This document shows, one piece after another, positions 1 through 7,642 of a stretch of 20,704 nucleotides of DNA (position 1 is the stretch's first letter; every line of letters begins with the position of its first letter). The notes under the pieces were generated by a model. That model searched no databases. It was not told where the DNA came from and was given only the letters and a program-made list of their open reading frames with translations. This DNA is from Desulfobacterales bacterium (GTDB lineage: Bacteria > Desulfobacterota > Desulfobacteria > Desulfobacterales > 4be13). Made by a program: the position numbers and the translations under genes. The stretch covers positions 1 through 20,704 of the forward strand of contig JAOZLU010000056.1 of NCBI GenBank assembly GCA_029934695.1, written 5' to 3'.

Positions 1-52
1 CATCAAACATCAAACATCAAACATCAAACATCAAACATCAAACATCAAACAT
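1..52. repeat. Heptanucleotide tandem array (CATCAAA)7
   Basis: Seven perfect head-to-tail copies of CATCAAA start at the first base of the window, so the array may be longer than seen. The stop codon of the hybrid kinase gene (minus strand, bases 45-47) lies inside it. It resembles the short tandemly repeated sequences known from repeat-rich bacterial genomes. Slippage here would alter the last codons or the 3' end of the kinase gene. Confidence 0.95.
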
Positions 53-2510
53 AATTTCCTGTTCCTTCTTCATTGATCCAGTCTGATTTTAAAACTTCAA
101 TAGTTTCAAAATGTTCCATTTGTTCCATCATATCATTCAAAATGATGCTGAGTTCATTGATGCTGTATGGTTTTTCCATGGCACCGCTGAAGCCGTATTT
201 TTCAAAATCAGCCATCTCAGGATCATTGGAATACCCGCTGGCAGCAATCCCTTTGACATAAGGATCAATTTTAATAAGTTTTTTAAGGACTTGCTTGCCT
301 CCTGCACCGCCTTTGACGTGCAGATCCAGAATAACCACATCAAAAGGCTTTCCGGAACTCATAGCGTTTTGGTACGACTTGGTTGCCTCATCACCGTTTT
401 TTGAAAATGCGACATCATAACCCAGCTCATTCAGCATATGGCATGCGACATCTATGACGATGTCCTCATCATCCATAATAAGAATTCTTCCCTTGTCCAA
501 AACAGGTTGCTTTTTTGTTTTCTTTTTTATTTTCTTTGGCAGTTTTTTCTTGTTGGAAGCAGGGATATAGATATCAAATATTGTTTTTGACCCGGGGACT
601 GAACTCACGTCAATATATCCGTGATGTTTTTTTATGACAGAGTAGGCAGTTGTAAGACCCAGGCCCCGTCTTTTCTGTTCTCCGGTATTTTTGGTTGAGA
701 AATAAGGATCAAATATTTTTCCAATATCTTCCTCACGGATACCGGCACCCTGATTCCGAACAGATATTTTTATATAGTCCCCTGATTTTATTGTTAAGAT
801 TCCATTTTTACTGCCTTCTGGAATCGTAATATTTTCAGCATGAATTTTAATCTGTCCCCCTCCGGGCATCGCTTCCACGGCATTGGAAATCAGGTTGCTG
901 ATAACCTGCCTCATATACTTTTCATCAAAGGCGGCCAGCCACAGATCATCAGGTATGAAAAATCTGCTTGCAACATTGGAACCTGAAATCACTGAGTTTG
1001 CCGTATCTCTGATGAGATTTGCAAGCGATCCGGTTTTTCTGATAATCGTCCCGCCCTTGGAGAAGATGACAAATTGCCGGGTCAGGTCCTTTATATTTAT
1101 ACAGGATTCTTTGGCATAAGACAATATTTCATGGATTTTTCCCCCGGGTTCCAAATTTATCTGGGCAAGATCAATATTCCCCATGATTCCGGTTAAAAGA
1201 TTGTTTAAATCATCAGTAAATCCGCCGGCGAGGGTAGCCAAAGATTCAAATTTTTCAACTCTCAGAAATTCTTTCTCCGTTTTCCTCCGTTGTGTGAGAT
1301 CACGGGCAATGATAAGAATATCCGAAGGTTTGCCGCCATCTTTTATTATCAGGGAAGAACTTATTTCCACGGGAATCAGTTTCAGTTCTCTGTTGATGAG
1401 CGCGGCCTCGAAAATCATAATCTCTCTGTTCTCGGTAACAGACTCGCTCAGATTTTTTTTTTGGAGCTGTCCAAGGTAATCCGGAGGAACCAAGTCTGCG
1501 ATATTCATATCCATCAGCTCTTCTTTGAAATATCCGCTGAGTTCCTCCCCTCCCTGATTCACATAGGTGATTCTTCCTTCCATATCAAATGTCATGATCA
1601 ATTCCCTTGCACATTCGGTAATAAGGAAATCTGTTTCTTTGGTCTTATCCGGGATGGCCTGGGCCTGAGCAGATTCATCGCCATTTTCCACCATCTGGTG
1701 AAGATCATGAGCGATGATAAGGATGTCAGCGGGTTCATTCTCTTTTATGATTAACGAGGAACTTATTCTTACAGGGAGCGTTTTCAAGTTTCTGTCAACA
1801 AACTCCGCCTTATGGAGAACAAGTTTTTCTTTGCCGTCATCGTGTCTGTTCAGAAGTTCTTCTTCTATTTTTTCAAGCTGGTCCGAAGGAAGAATATCCT
1901 CAATGCTCATGGCCAGCAATTCTTCTTCAAAATATCCGAGCGTCTTTGTCGTCTTTTCATTCACATAAGTGATTCTTCCATATATGTCAAAGGTCAGTAT
2001 CATTTCCCCCGCAGCCTCGACAATGAGGCGGTATCTTTCTTCTTCCCCCTCTGCTCCGCCTCGCTGGGCCTGCTTATAGTTGATAATATCTGTTGTGAGG
2101 GATACAAACCTTATTACCCGTCCCTTTTCATCCTGTCTGTAAGTCCAGCTCTGCTGCAATTCTGCAATTTCTGCTTTTGCTCTCTTTTTCCTCTTTTTGA
2201 GATATCTTCCGACCCAGAGAGGCGGGACAGTTTCTCCCTGCGTAAGTTTTGTCAGATGTTCCTTCAGCTTTGACCTGTCAAAATCAGATGCGAGCAATTG
2301 CCATATCTGTTTTCCCTTAAGTTCCCCTCCGCTGTAAGCCAGAATTTCACACTGGACAGAATTGGTATAGATGATATTCCCGTAAATATCCACTTCCTGA
2401 ATTCCATAGAGATTGGTTTGGACAAGCGTCTGATAAAGTTTTTCAGCTTCGCTGACCTGTCGGCGCAACATCTCTGTTTCCTTTATAAATCGTTCTTCGG
2501 TTTCATTCAT
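45..2510 (-). CDS. PAS-rich hybrid histidine kinase/response regulator with degenerate kinase core
   Basis: An 821-residue cytoplasmic signalling protein with no membrane segment. Order: N-terminal coiled coil (1-25), PAS1 (about 22-145), PAS2 (155-272), PAS3 (292-410), dimerisation helix (415-480), HATPase (about 525-655), a Lys-rich linker (654-672) and a receiver domain (674-798). PAS2 and PAS3 are near-duplicates, both ending in ISSSLIIK...DILIIA.DL. The family motif GGIAHDFNNLL reads GGFTDDLNNLL here, so the phospho-accepting His is Asp433 (codon at 1212-1214). The N box (N539, N543) and G2 box (RGLGL) are present, but the G1 Asp is Asn586 (VRNQGAGI). The receiver keeps D680/D681, phospho-acceptor D729, S758 and K780. 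The ATG is preceded by AGGAGT. No partner gene is adjacent. Known: both altered residues are normally required for autophosphorylation. Inferred: a pseudokinase, or a receiver phosphorylated by another kinase. Confidence 0.93.
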   Translation of the reverse strand: MNETEERFIKETEMLRRQVSEAEKLYQTLVQTNLYGIQEVDIYGNIIYTNSVQCEILAYSGGELKGKQIWQLLASDFDRSKLKEHLTKLTQGETVPPLWVGRYLKKRKKRAKAEIAELQQSWTYRQDEKGRVIRFVSLTTDIINYKQAQRGGAEGEEERYRLIVEAAGEMILTFDIYGRITYVNEKTTKTLGYFEEELLAMSIEDILPSDQLEKIEEELLNRHDDGKEKLVLHKAEFVDRNLKTLPVRISSSLIIKENEPADILIIAHDLHQMVENGDESAQAQAIPDKTKETDFLITECARELIMTFDMEGRITYVNQGGEELSGYFKEELMDMNIADLVPPDYLGQLQKKNLSESVTENREIMIFEAALINRELKLIPVEISSSLIIKDGGKPSDILIIARDLTQRRKTEKEFLRVEKFESLATLAGGFTDDLNNLLTGIMGNIDLAQINLEPGGKIHEILSYAKESCINIKDLTRQFVIFSKGGTIIRKTGSLANLIRDTANSVISGSNVASRFFIPDDLWLAAFDEKYMRQVISNLISNAVEAMPGGGQIKIHAENITIPEGSKNGILTIKSGDYIKISVRNQGAGIREEDIGKIFDPYFSTKNTGEQKRRGLGLTTAYSVIKKHHGYIDVSSVPGSKTIFDIYIPASNKKKLPKKIKKKTKKQPVLDKGRILIMDDEDIVIDVACHMLNELGYDVAFSKNGDEATKSYQNAMSSGKPFDVVILDLHVKGGAGGKQVLKKLIKIDPYVKGIAASGYSNDPEMADFEKYGFSGAMEKPYSINELSIILNDMMEQMEHFETIEVLKSDWINEEGTGNYV

Positions 2511-2557
2511 TTTTGTACTCCTGAATCTGAAATTTGGGGAAAAAATTCAAATTTTTT

Positions 2558-2654
2558 CTGATTATAACGGTTTTAGGGGCCTTGAATGTGAACGTGCCCG
2601 TGAACCCATGCATGTTCCGTTCACGGGGGACTTCCCCGCATCCGTTATAATCAG
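2558..2654. repeat. Small element with terminal inverted repeats (copy A)
   Basis: The left end CTGATTATAACGG (2558-2570) is the exact complement of the right end at 2642-2654; both ends continue inward with GGGG/CCCC. An internal hairpin pairs CCCGTGAA (near 2597) with TTCACGGG (near 2620). It is 97 bp long with no coding capacity. The same end sequence recurs at 2668-2856 and 13247-13270, so this is a dispersed family, either MITE-like or REP-like. Confidence 0.8.
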
Positions 2655-2667
2655 ATTAAAAAATATT

Positions 2668-2856
2668 CCGATTATAACGCTTTTAGGGGAGGCCTGAAAT
2701 CAGCCCTGCGTCGCACCTTTTTAACCACAAAGGGCACAAAGGGGCCACAAAGGGGCACAAAGCTCAGACCTGGGGCACAAAGCTTAAACCTGCACGTTCA
2801 GGCCGGATCTGTCTGAGGGCAGGTGCGGGAGTCTCCCCTGAATCCGTTATAATCAG
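2668..2856. repeat. Small element with terminal inverted repeats (copy B)
   Basis: It starts CCGATTATAACG followed by TTTTAGGGGAG and ends CTCCCCTGAATCCGTTATAA (to 2852) plus TCAG, an imperfect inverted repeat of the copy A family. The interior holds direct repeats of the type GGGCACAAAG/GGCCACAAAG (about 2715-2785), resembling the sequence at 7970-8010. Only 13 bp separate it from copy A. The rest of the gap, 2857-3021, is AT-rich and I see nothing in it. Confidence 0.72.
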
Positions 2857-3021
2857 AAAATATTATATCTTGCTTTTCTTTTTAATGCACTAAAAAAATG
2901 ACAGGTCTGTAATTTTTTAAGTGAAGTTGAAAAAAGAGAAAAGATTAAAGCCATTTATAATAACAGATTCGGATAAATATGCAGGTTGGGGAAAAGACAT
3001 TTGGATGCCTTCAGCAGCTTG

Positions 3022-4287
3022 TCACGACCCCTGAGCTTGTCGAAGGGGCTCAAAGTTGAGGGTTGCAAAATAGTCGTTTACCGTTTCTTCCCGACGGATC
3101 AGCTCCACCGAACCATCCATGCGAAGGAGGAGTTCCTTTGGTCGAAGCTTTCCATTATAGTTGAACCCCATGGAATGGCCGTGCGCGCCGGTATCCTGAA
3201 TGATAAGGATATCCCCCTCCTCAATTTCCGGAAGACTGCGCTGGATGGCAAATTTGTCATTGTTTTCACAGAGAGAGCCGACCACATCCACAATGCTGTG
3301 TTCCTGATCCGAATCTTTGCCCAGTACGCTGATATGATGGTACGCACCGTATATGGCAGGACGCATCAGCGCTGTCATGCAGGCATCAACACCGATGTAT
3401 TTCCTGTAAATATTTTTCTCGTTAATTGCTTTCACCACCAGCACCCCATGAGGTCCGGTCATGAAGCGGCCGCTTTCCAGGCAGAGTCCGGGGGCGTAAC
3501 CGTTTCGTTTTTCAAACTGGTTCAGCAATCCGGTGATTTCCTCTGCCATCGCATGAATATCAAGGGGCCTGTCTTCCGGTTTATAGGGGATACCCAGTCC
3601 GCCCCCGATATTCACAGACTCAAAAACGATTCCAACCTCCTTTGATATCCACTCAGCCAGTTCAAGGAGCATCTGGGCCGTCTCAACCATGTATTTGTAA
3701 TCCAGTTCGTTGGAAATCAGCATGTTGTGAAGCCCGAAACGCCTGACGCCACGGTCGCGTACTGTCCTGTAGGCATCAAGTATCTGTTCATGGCTGACAC
3801 CATATTTGGATTCCGCGGGACTCCCGATAATGGCGTTACCGGTGCGCCGGGGACCGGGATTGTAGCGGAAATATATAAATTCGGGCAGTTCAGGGACCTT
3901 GGGGATGAGCGTCACATCATCCAGATTTAATATGCAGCCCCCGTCAGCCGCGGCTACCTTAAATTCTTCGGGACTGGTATTGTTGGAAGTGAATATGATA
4001 TCCTCCCCGCGTCCCCCTGCCATGCGGCTGAGGAGAAGCTCGGGGATGGAACTGCAGTCAAAACCGAACCCCATTTCTTTCATGATCTCAAGGATACGCG
4101 GATTCGGGAGTGCCTTGACTGCAAAGTATTCACGAAAATCTTTCACATCTGAGAACGCATCTTTGAGCGTCTGCCCGGTTTCACGGATGCCTGTCTCATC
4201 ATAAATATGAAACGGTGTGCCAAAATGTTCGGCAATTTCTTTTAATGTGGGAAAAAGTCGGCCTTTAAATGTCTCGGATATGGGCAT
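3022..4287 (-). CDS. lysA: Diaminopimelate decarboxylase-like PLP enzyme
   Basis: A 421-residue fold-type III (alanine racemase-like) decarboxylase, most likely converting meso-diaminopimelate to lysine in the cytosol. The PLP-binding lysine is K58 (YFAVKALPNP). The phosphate-binding loop NIGGGLGIPY is at about 226-235, the ESGR motif (EPGR in most LysA) at 271-274, and SLCENND at 338-344 supplies the conserved Cys340 of the substrate site. GAHGHSMGFNYN (367-378) replaces the commoner GAYGFSMxSNYN, a subfamily trait. The length is normal. The start ATG lies 10-15 bp from GAAAGGA in the short gap after dctP, so the two genes are probably co-transcribed. The last residues (EPLRQAQGS) are encoded by a dispersed palindromic repeat. 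A related arginine, ornithine or carboxynorspermidine decarboxylase role is less likely but not excluded. Confidence 0.85.
   Translation of the reverse strand: MPISETFKGRLFPTLKEIAEHFGTPFHIYDETGIRETGQTLKDAFSDVKDFREYFAVKALPNPRILEIMKEMGFGFDCSSIPELLLSRMAGGRGEDIIFTSNNTSPEEFKVAAADGGCILNLDDVTLIPKVPELPEFIYFRYNPGPRRTGNAIIGSPAESKYGVSHEQILDAYRTVRDRGVRRFGLHNMLISNELDYKYMVETAQMLLELAEWISKEVGIVFESVNIGGGLGIPYKPEDRPLDIHAMAEEITGLLNQFEKRNGYAPGLCLESGRFMTGPHGVLVVKAINEKNIYRKYIGVDACMTALMRPAIYGAYHHISVLGKDSDQEHSIVDVVGSLCENNDKFAIQRSLPEIEEGDILIIQDTGAHGHSMGFNYNGKLRPKELLLRMDGSVELIRREETVNDYFATLNFEPLRQAQGS
3028..3048. repeat. Dispersed palindrome (CTTCGACAAGCTCAGG type) inside the lysA 3' end
   Basis: On the minus strand the sequence reads CCCCTTCGACAAGCTCAGGG, an interrupted palindrome with CCCCT and AGGGG arms. 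I recognise it as a REP-like sequence common in many bacterial genomes. Here it lies within the lysA reading frame, encodes PLRQAQG, and the stop follows two codons later. A related core, GCCTCGACAGGCTC, occurs inside rnfB near 10335. Confidence 0.7.
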
Positions 4288-4308
4288 TCTGATGATTCCT
4301 TTCTTTTG

Positions 4309-5334
4309 TCACTGGGAATATTTTCTGATAAACTTTCTGATATCTTTTACAATTTCTCCGGCAGGGAAACCTTTTGCCTTTGCCCCCCTGATCCATTGAC
4401 TGGTCAGAGGCTGAATCAGATAGTCAAACTTTGTTTTCTGGGCCTTTGTCATCTCTATGAATTCAACCTGATACGTTTCTTTTGCCCAGGCAATGGCCTC
4501 CTTCACATGATTATCCACATATTTGCCTGTCCATTCTGCCTGTTCCGCACCCATATCTGCCATGATCTTTCGGACATCTTCAGGCAGGGAATTCCATTTG
4601 TCCAGATTCATCACCACGGCGAGGGGATAGATTGCAGTGTTGGTCATGGTCACAAAGCGGCATGTTTCGGCAAAGTTCATGTCCTGTATGAGATCAAGTG
4701 TGCTGAGCAGTCCCTGTACCTGGCCTTTTGCCAATGCTTCAGGCGTTTTGCCGATGGGCATATCCGCCAAGTTCGCTCCCCATGCCTTCAGAATCTGACC
4801 GGCCCCCCCTGAGGCTCTCAGATCCAGCCCTTTGATATCGCGGATGCCTCTCACAGGCTTTTTGGACATGATATTCGACGGTGCTGTGGTGAACATGGTC
4901 AGCACCTTCACTTTTGCAAAGGATTCAGGTTTGTATTTGTTGTAAATATCCCAGAGGACAAGGCTGCCCACCCGTGCATCGGGAATTTTGAGAGGCAGAC
5001 TGGTCCCGTTGGTAATGACAAAACGATCCCCCAGATAGGACATGACAAAGCAGCCGATATCTGCCTTTCCTTCTATTATGCCGTCAATCATGTTCACAGC
5101 CCCGAGCAGCTTGCTGTTCGGAAATGTCTCAATGGCAACTTTTCCGCCGGTTTGTTTTTCCACTTCGTTTTTCCACCTTTCCATCTGAACACTGGTAAAG
5201 GCACTTGCAGGCATGAAGTCGGCATATTTCAGTCTGATCGGCTCTGCCGGGGCAGATATCGGCATAAACATAAACGATACAGACAGTAATACAGTCAGAA
5301 TGCCGACAGTCATCTTTCCTGATTTTGTTTTCAT
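4309..5334 (-). CDS. dctP: TRAP transporter solute-binding protein (DctP family)
   Basis: A 341-residue periplasmic binding protein. A Sec signal peptide covers residues 1-30 (charged MKTKSGK, hydrophobic core, cleavage near SAPAEP). The mature protein begins PIRLKYADFM and carries the DctP pattern: GGKVAIETFPNSKLLG (about 63-78), IIEGKADIG, DIKGLDLRASGG and the KTPEALAKGQVQGLLSTLD segment that follows the family's ligand-contact region. It would deliver a carboxylate or related solute to a DctQ/DctM permease, but neither permease gene is in the window. lysA follows after 21 bp. A strong Shine-Dalgarno AGGAGGT (5344-5350) precedes the ATG, and a hairpin lies just upstream. The substrate cannot be read from the sequence. 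Confidence 0.93.
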   Translation of the reverse strand: MKTKSGKMTVGILTVLLSVSFMFMPISAPAEPIRLKYADFMPASAFTSVQMERWKNEVEKQTGGKVAIETFPNSKLLGAVNMIDGIIEGKADIGCFVMSYLGDRFVITNGTSLPLKIPDARVGSLVLWDIYNKYKPESFAKVKVLTMFTTAPSNIMSKKPVRGIRDIKGLDLRASGGAGQILKAWGANLADMPIGKTPEALAKGQVQGLLSTLDLIQDMNFAETCRFVTMTNTAIYPLAVVMNLDKWNSLPEDVRKIMADMGAEQAEWTGKYVDNHVKEAIAWAKETYQVEFIEMTKAQKTKFDYLIQPLTSQWIRGAKAKGFPAGEIVKDIRKFIRKYSQ

Positions 5335-5357
5335 TTCAAAAAGACCTCCTTTTTTTT

Positions 5358-5385
5358 AAAGTTTTAGGAAAAATTGTAAAACTTT
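5358..5385 (-). promoter_or_regulatory. Inverted repeat in the dctP leader
   Basis: AAAGTTTTA (5358-5366) and TAAAACTTT (5377-5385) are perfect 9-bp arms around a 10-bp spacer. The repeat ends 7 bp before the strong Shine-Dalgarno of dctP. It could be an operator, or an mRNA hairpin affecting access to the ribosome site. It is AT-rich and lacks the GC stem expected of a terminator. Confidence 0.5.
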
Positions 5386-5440
5386 CCTGGTTCTAACGCA
5401 GAGTTCAGCGGGCGGGGTTTTCCGATGCGCCTCATTGCCG

Positions 5441-5514
5441 ATTCCGGGTAGATGCACCTGTTACCAGGCGCACTCCCCACAGACCCGGACGTGAAGATTT
5501 CCCTCATCCGGTTC
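5441..5514 (-). ncRNA. Group II intron domains V and VI
   Basis: Domain V is at 5514-5482: GAACCGGATGAGGG, AAATC, then TTCACGTCCGGGTC, 33 nt against the usual 34, with a GAAA-type loop. The catalytic triad, normally AGC, reads AAC. Domain VI is at about 5478-5441, an 8-bp stem TGCGCCTG/CAGGTGCA closed by a GTAA tetraloop with a candidate bulged A near 5450. The altered triad and missing base suggest an inactive ribozyme. Confidence 0.62.
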
Positions 5515-5665
5515 TTCGGTTCCGAAGATTTTCACCCCTTCGGAAATCAGACAGGCACGACTCCGTCTGACGAATAACTTTTGCTGTCCTGCAGGCTCTT
5601 CAGATGTTGTGGATTATTCTTGGCAATGGTAACGGGAAGTCTGAGATTATTTTCTCATACTTCTC

Positions 5666-5911
5666 TTAGCTCAGTCCGCCCTTGTGATTGCTTCGCACTC
5701 CGAAATACTGGCAGTACCCCAGCAACTTCTCACAAAATGCCTTATGCTGTTCTTTCAGCGGTCTGTGACGATTCCTCATACGCCAGTCCCACAGCGTTTT
5801 CATAAAACACATCGGGCGTTTCTCAGCCGTTTTTTTCTTTATCACCCAGAATCCCCGGAGGGATTTTGCCCAGTAAAAGATGAAACCGAGAAAGCCGGTG
5901 CGGTTCCGCAC
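5666..5911 (-). pseudogene. ltrA: Group II intron maturase, C-terminal fragment
   Basis: About 80 residues match the maturase (X) domain of bacterial intron-encoded proteins: TGFLGFIFYWAKS, then GFWVIKKKTAEKR, NRHRPLKEQHKAFCEKLLGY and YCQYFGVRSNHKGG. In intact members this follows the reverse transcriptase. Here an in-frame TAG (5924-5926) lies just upstream and no RT motif such as YADD is found before it, so the N-terminal roughly 80% is gone. The nominal GTG at 5911 is unlikely to be used. Family recognition is firm; the fragment is surely non-functional as a reverse transcriptase. Confidence 0.82.
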
Positions 5912-6349
5912 TGACCATCGGTACTATGTTCCGCTAAGACTGCCGTCTGACCGTCTCCGGGTCGTTCGATTTTCTCTGTCCTTCCCCGATACCCTGCTTT
6001 GCCCGTCTTTTGTCGTCTCTGCATTCGCAGTCTCACCGCTGAGGCGGGGCCTCCTCCGTGATGCCGGGATTTCGTCTCCTCATACCTTTCTTTCTCCGCA
6101 GGGAGACAGACGGCTCTCCCAAGTTCCCATATCATCCCTTTAAACGCATGCCCTGGTCTGAGACCCGGTGGTGTCCCGGATGCCAGGCCATATCGCATTC
6201 CCGGACTGCTGCCTTCCGGTCATTGCAGACCGTCGGCTTTCCCTTCCGGCTGCCCAATAAGACCGCAACCATACCCATTTCGGGGCTTCAGACTCCCGTT
6301 GCCGGGTTTGCCTGCGGGTTTGGCTGGTGACCTGTCGGCTCAACTTTGA

Positions 6350-6574
6350 TCAGGCGAGACTTTCATATTTATACAGACTGACACAGACAGAGATGTGCTG
6401 TCAAGTCTTTTTGTATTTTCCCGGGATATTCTGAAAGAAAACGGATTCTCTCAGTGTCATTTCAGAAAAATACTGACAGGCTACTTTTTCATAATTAATT
6501 ACTGCCTGCATAAAGGCTCTAAAAATATTGTAATGCAGAGGCTGAAAGAAGTTCTTGAAACCCTCTGGCATTGA
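6350..6574 (+). pseudogene. Possible gene remnant, unrecognised
   Basis: A 74-codon open frame follows the TGA at 6347-6349 and ends with TGA at 6572-6574. It has no ATG near its beginning. The translation (FSRDILKENGFSQCHFRKIL, later KNIVMQRLKEVLETLWH) has coding-like composition, and a shorter coding-like stretch (EIDDIEKQLPLEVRLDKYF) appears near 6700 in a different frame. I do not recognise a family. It may be the tail of a gene cut by the intron or a deletion. The overlapping minus-strand frame is in antisense register and looks less like protein. The remaining 6575-6763 holds nothing else I can support. Confidence 0.25.
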
Positions 6575-6763
6575 ATAAAGATTCTTTCTCTGCATCTGAT
6601 GTCTGTGTTCAACCTGTCTGCATTTCTGCCATTTTCAAAGCTGGCGCATCTGATTTACAGAACAGTTGCCATGACTTATGCTGAGTATGCCGGCAGGAAA
6701 TAGACGACATTGAAAAACAGCTTCCTCTGGAAGTTCGGCTTGATAAATATTTCACAATCATTA

Positions 6764-6793
6764 TATAGCGCACTTGTCAAAACTTATTTGGCC
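6764..6793. repeat. Dispersed 30-bp repeat, single arm
   Basis: TATAGCGCACTTGTCAAAAC (6764-6783) continuing TTATTTGGCC matches the left arm and loop of the inverted repeat at 12928-12986 (read in reverse complement) at 28 of 30 positions. It lies immediately after the stop of the PD-(D/E)XK-like gene, so it may be one end of a mobile unit or part of a transcription-end structure. Confidence 0.65.
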
Positions 6794-6804
6794 GGTAGCA
6801 CAAA

Positions 6805-7539
6805 TTACTCTGTCATTGTTATTATCTCATTTTTAACAAATAAGAGGTTTTTGTAGATTGATTTTAAATCTTCTATTTTGGTCGAATCAAAATTTTGTGA
6901 AATAAAATATTGATATTTATGCAATCCCAATTTCTCCAAGATGGCAAAGTGCCAGTTCCCACCGATAATGTAAGCACCTTTTATGAACTTCCAGTCATTT
7001 AATTCAACCGCACTTATGAGTTCAGCCAACAACTGAGGTCTTGGATTGCCGTAGTCCTCACTTCTCTTAAACTCCTGAATAAAAAAATACGGTTTTTTGC
7101 TCTCGACCAATCCCTGAGACACGACAAAATCGACGGTACCGTTTAAGATAAATTTATCTGTCGCATAGCTCATGGGCAGTTCATAAAATCCACGTATTCC
7201 TTTATCTCTTAACATAAAATTAATTTTGTTAAGCAAAGGAATTATGTGATAGACTTTCAAATCTTCCTCATTATAATCCTCTATCAGGCCACTGTTCTGT
7301 TCGATCAGCTGCTGTAAATATCTGACAATATCCTCAGTCAGGTGAATATCATTATTAAACCAGCTGTTGAAAATCAGAGGATTTAATTTTTTTTCAATCT
7401 CAAACAACTTTTTTAACTCAGCATCTCTGATTTTACTATATTGATAGGTAGGGATTTCGTCTTTACCCATCAGGATGGCAACCTGTTTTTTTAAATCTTC
7501 TATCTCTTTTAACAGTTTTAATTCAATTTCACTGTTCAT
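6805..7539 (-). CDS. PD-(D/E)XK nuclease-like hypothetical protein
   Basis: A 244-residue soluble protein. Residues 1-25 form a short coiled coil. The core shows a candidate nuclease signature: GTVDFVV (D137), a strand ending YFFIQEFKR (E156, K158), then RPQLLAELISAV with a Gln (Q169) in the following helix, as in PD-(D/E)XK folds and HsdR N-terminal-like domains. E120 could be the helix Glu. The ATG is preceded by AGGAT. The gene is clearly more AT-rich than lysA or rnfB and lies among toxin-antitoxin remnants, suggesting horizontal origin. No methylase or other restriction gene is adjacent. Many such proteins are annotated only as hypothetical. The nuclease fold is inferred from a few residues and may be wrong. 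Confidence 0.6.
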   Translation of the reverse strand: MNSEIELKLLKEIEDLKKQVAILMGKDEIPTYQYSKIRDAELKKLFEIEKKLNPLIFNSWFNNDIHLTEDIVRYLQQLIEQNSGLIEDYNEEDLKVYHIIPLLNKINFMLRDKGIRGFYELPMSYATDKFILNGTVDFVVSQGLVESKKPYFFIQEFKRSEDYGNPRPQLLAELISAVELNDWKFIKGAYIIGGNWHFAILEKLGLHKYQYFISQNFDSTKIEDLKSIYKNLLFVKNEIITMTE

Positions 7540-7642
7540 AAAATATCCTGTTGTCTGAATAAAAAATTTTCAGAATTAAAGAATTTTCAGAACAGATAAA
7601 TTACTTAGGAAATCACATTATTCTGTAAATTCTCAAATTCGG

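Larger units (their letters stand above)
5441..6350 (-). mobile_element. Decayed group II intron
   Basis: Reading the minus strand from 6350 to 5441, there is a region resembling intron RNA domains I-III, a surviving C-terminal piece of the intron-encoded maturase (5911-5666), and domains V and VI at the 3' end (5514-5441). The distal end fits ...GGAAT with a bulged A eight bases upstream, as expected for the branch point. The reverse-transcriptase domain (normally about 350 residues) is absent, and no GTGYG 5' end is seen, so the intron is deleted internally and probably truncated at its 5' side. The 5' boundary is approximate. No second copy is present to mobilise it in trans. Confidence 0.72.

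Noticed and set aside
3022..4287. Carboxynorspermidine or ornithine decarboxylase
   Set aside because: The SLCENND and GFNYN motifs fit the diaminopimelate type better, though substrate is not proven.
5842..6343. Two minus-strand frames upstream of the maturase fragment as genes
   Set aside because: They lack protein-like motifs, use different frames and fit intron RNA domains better.
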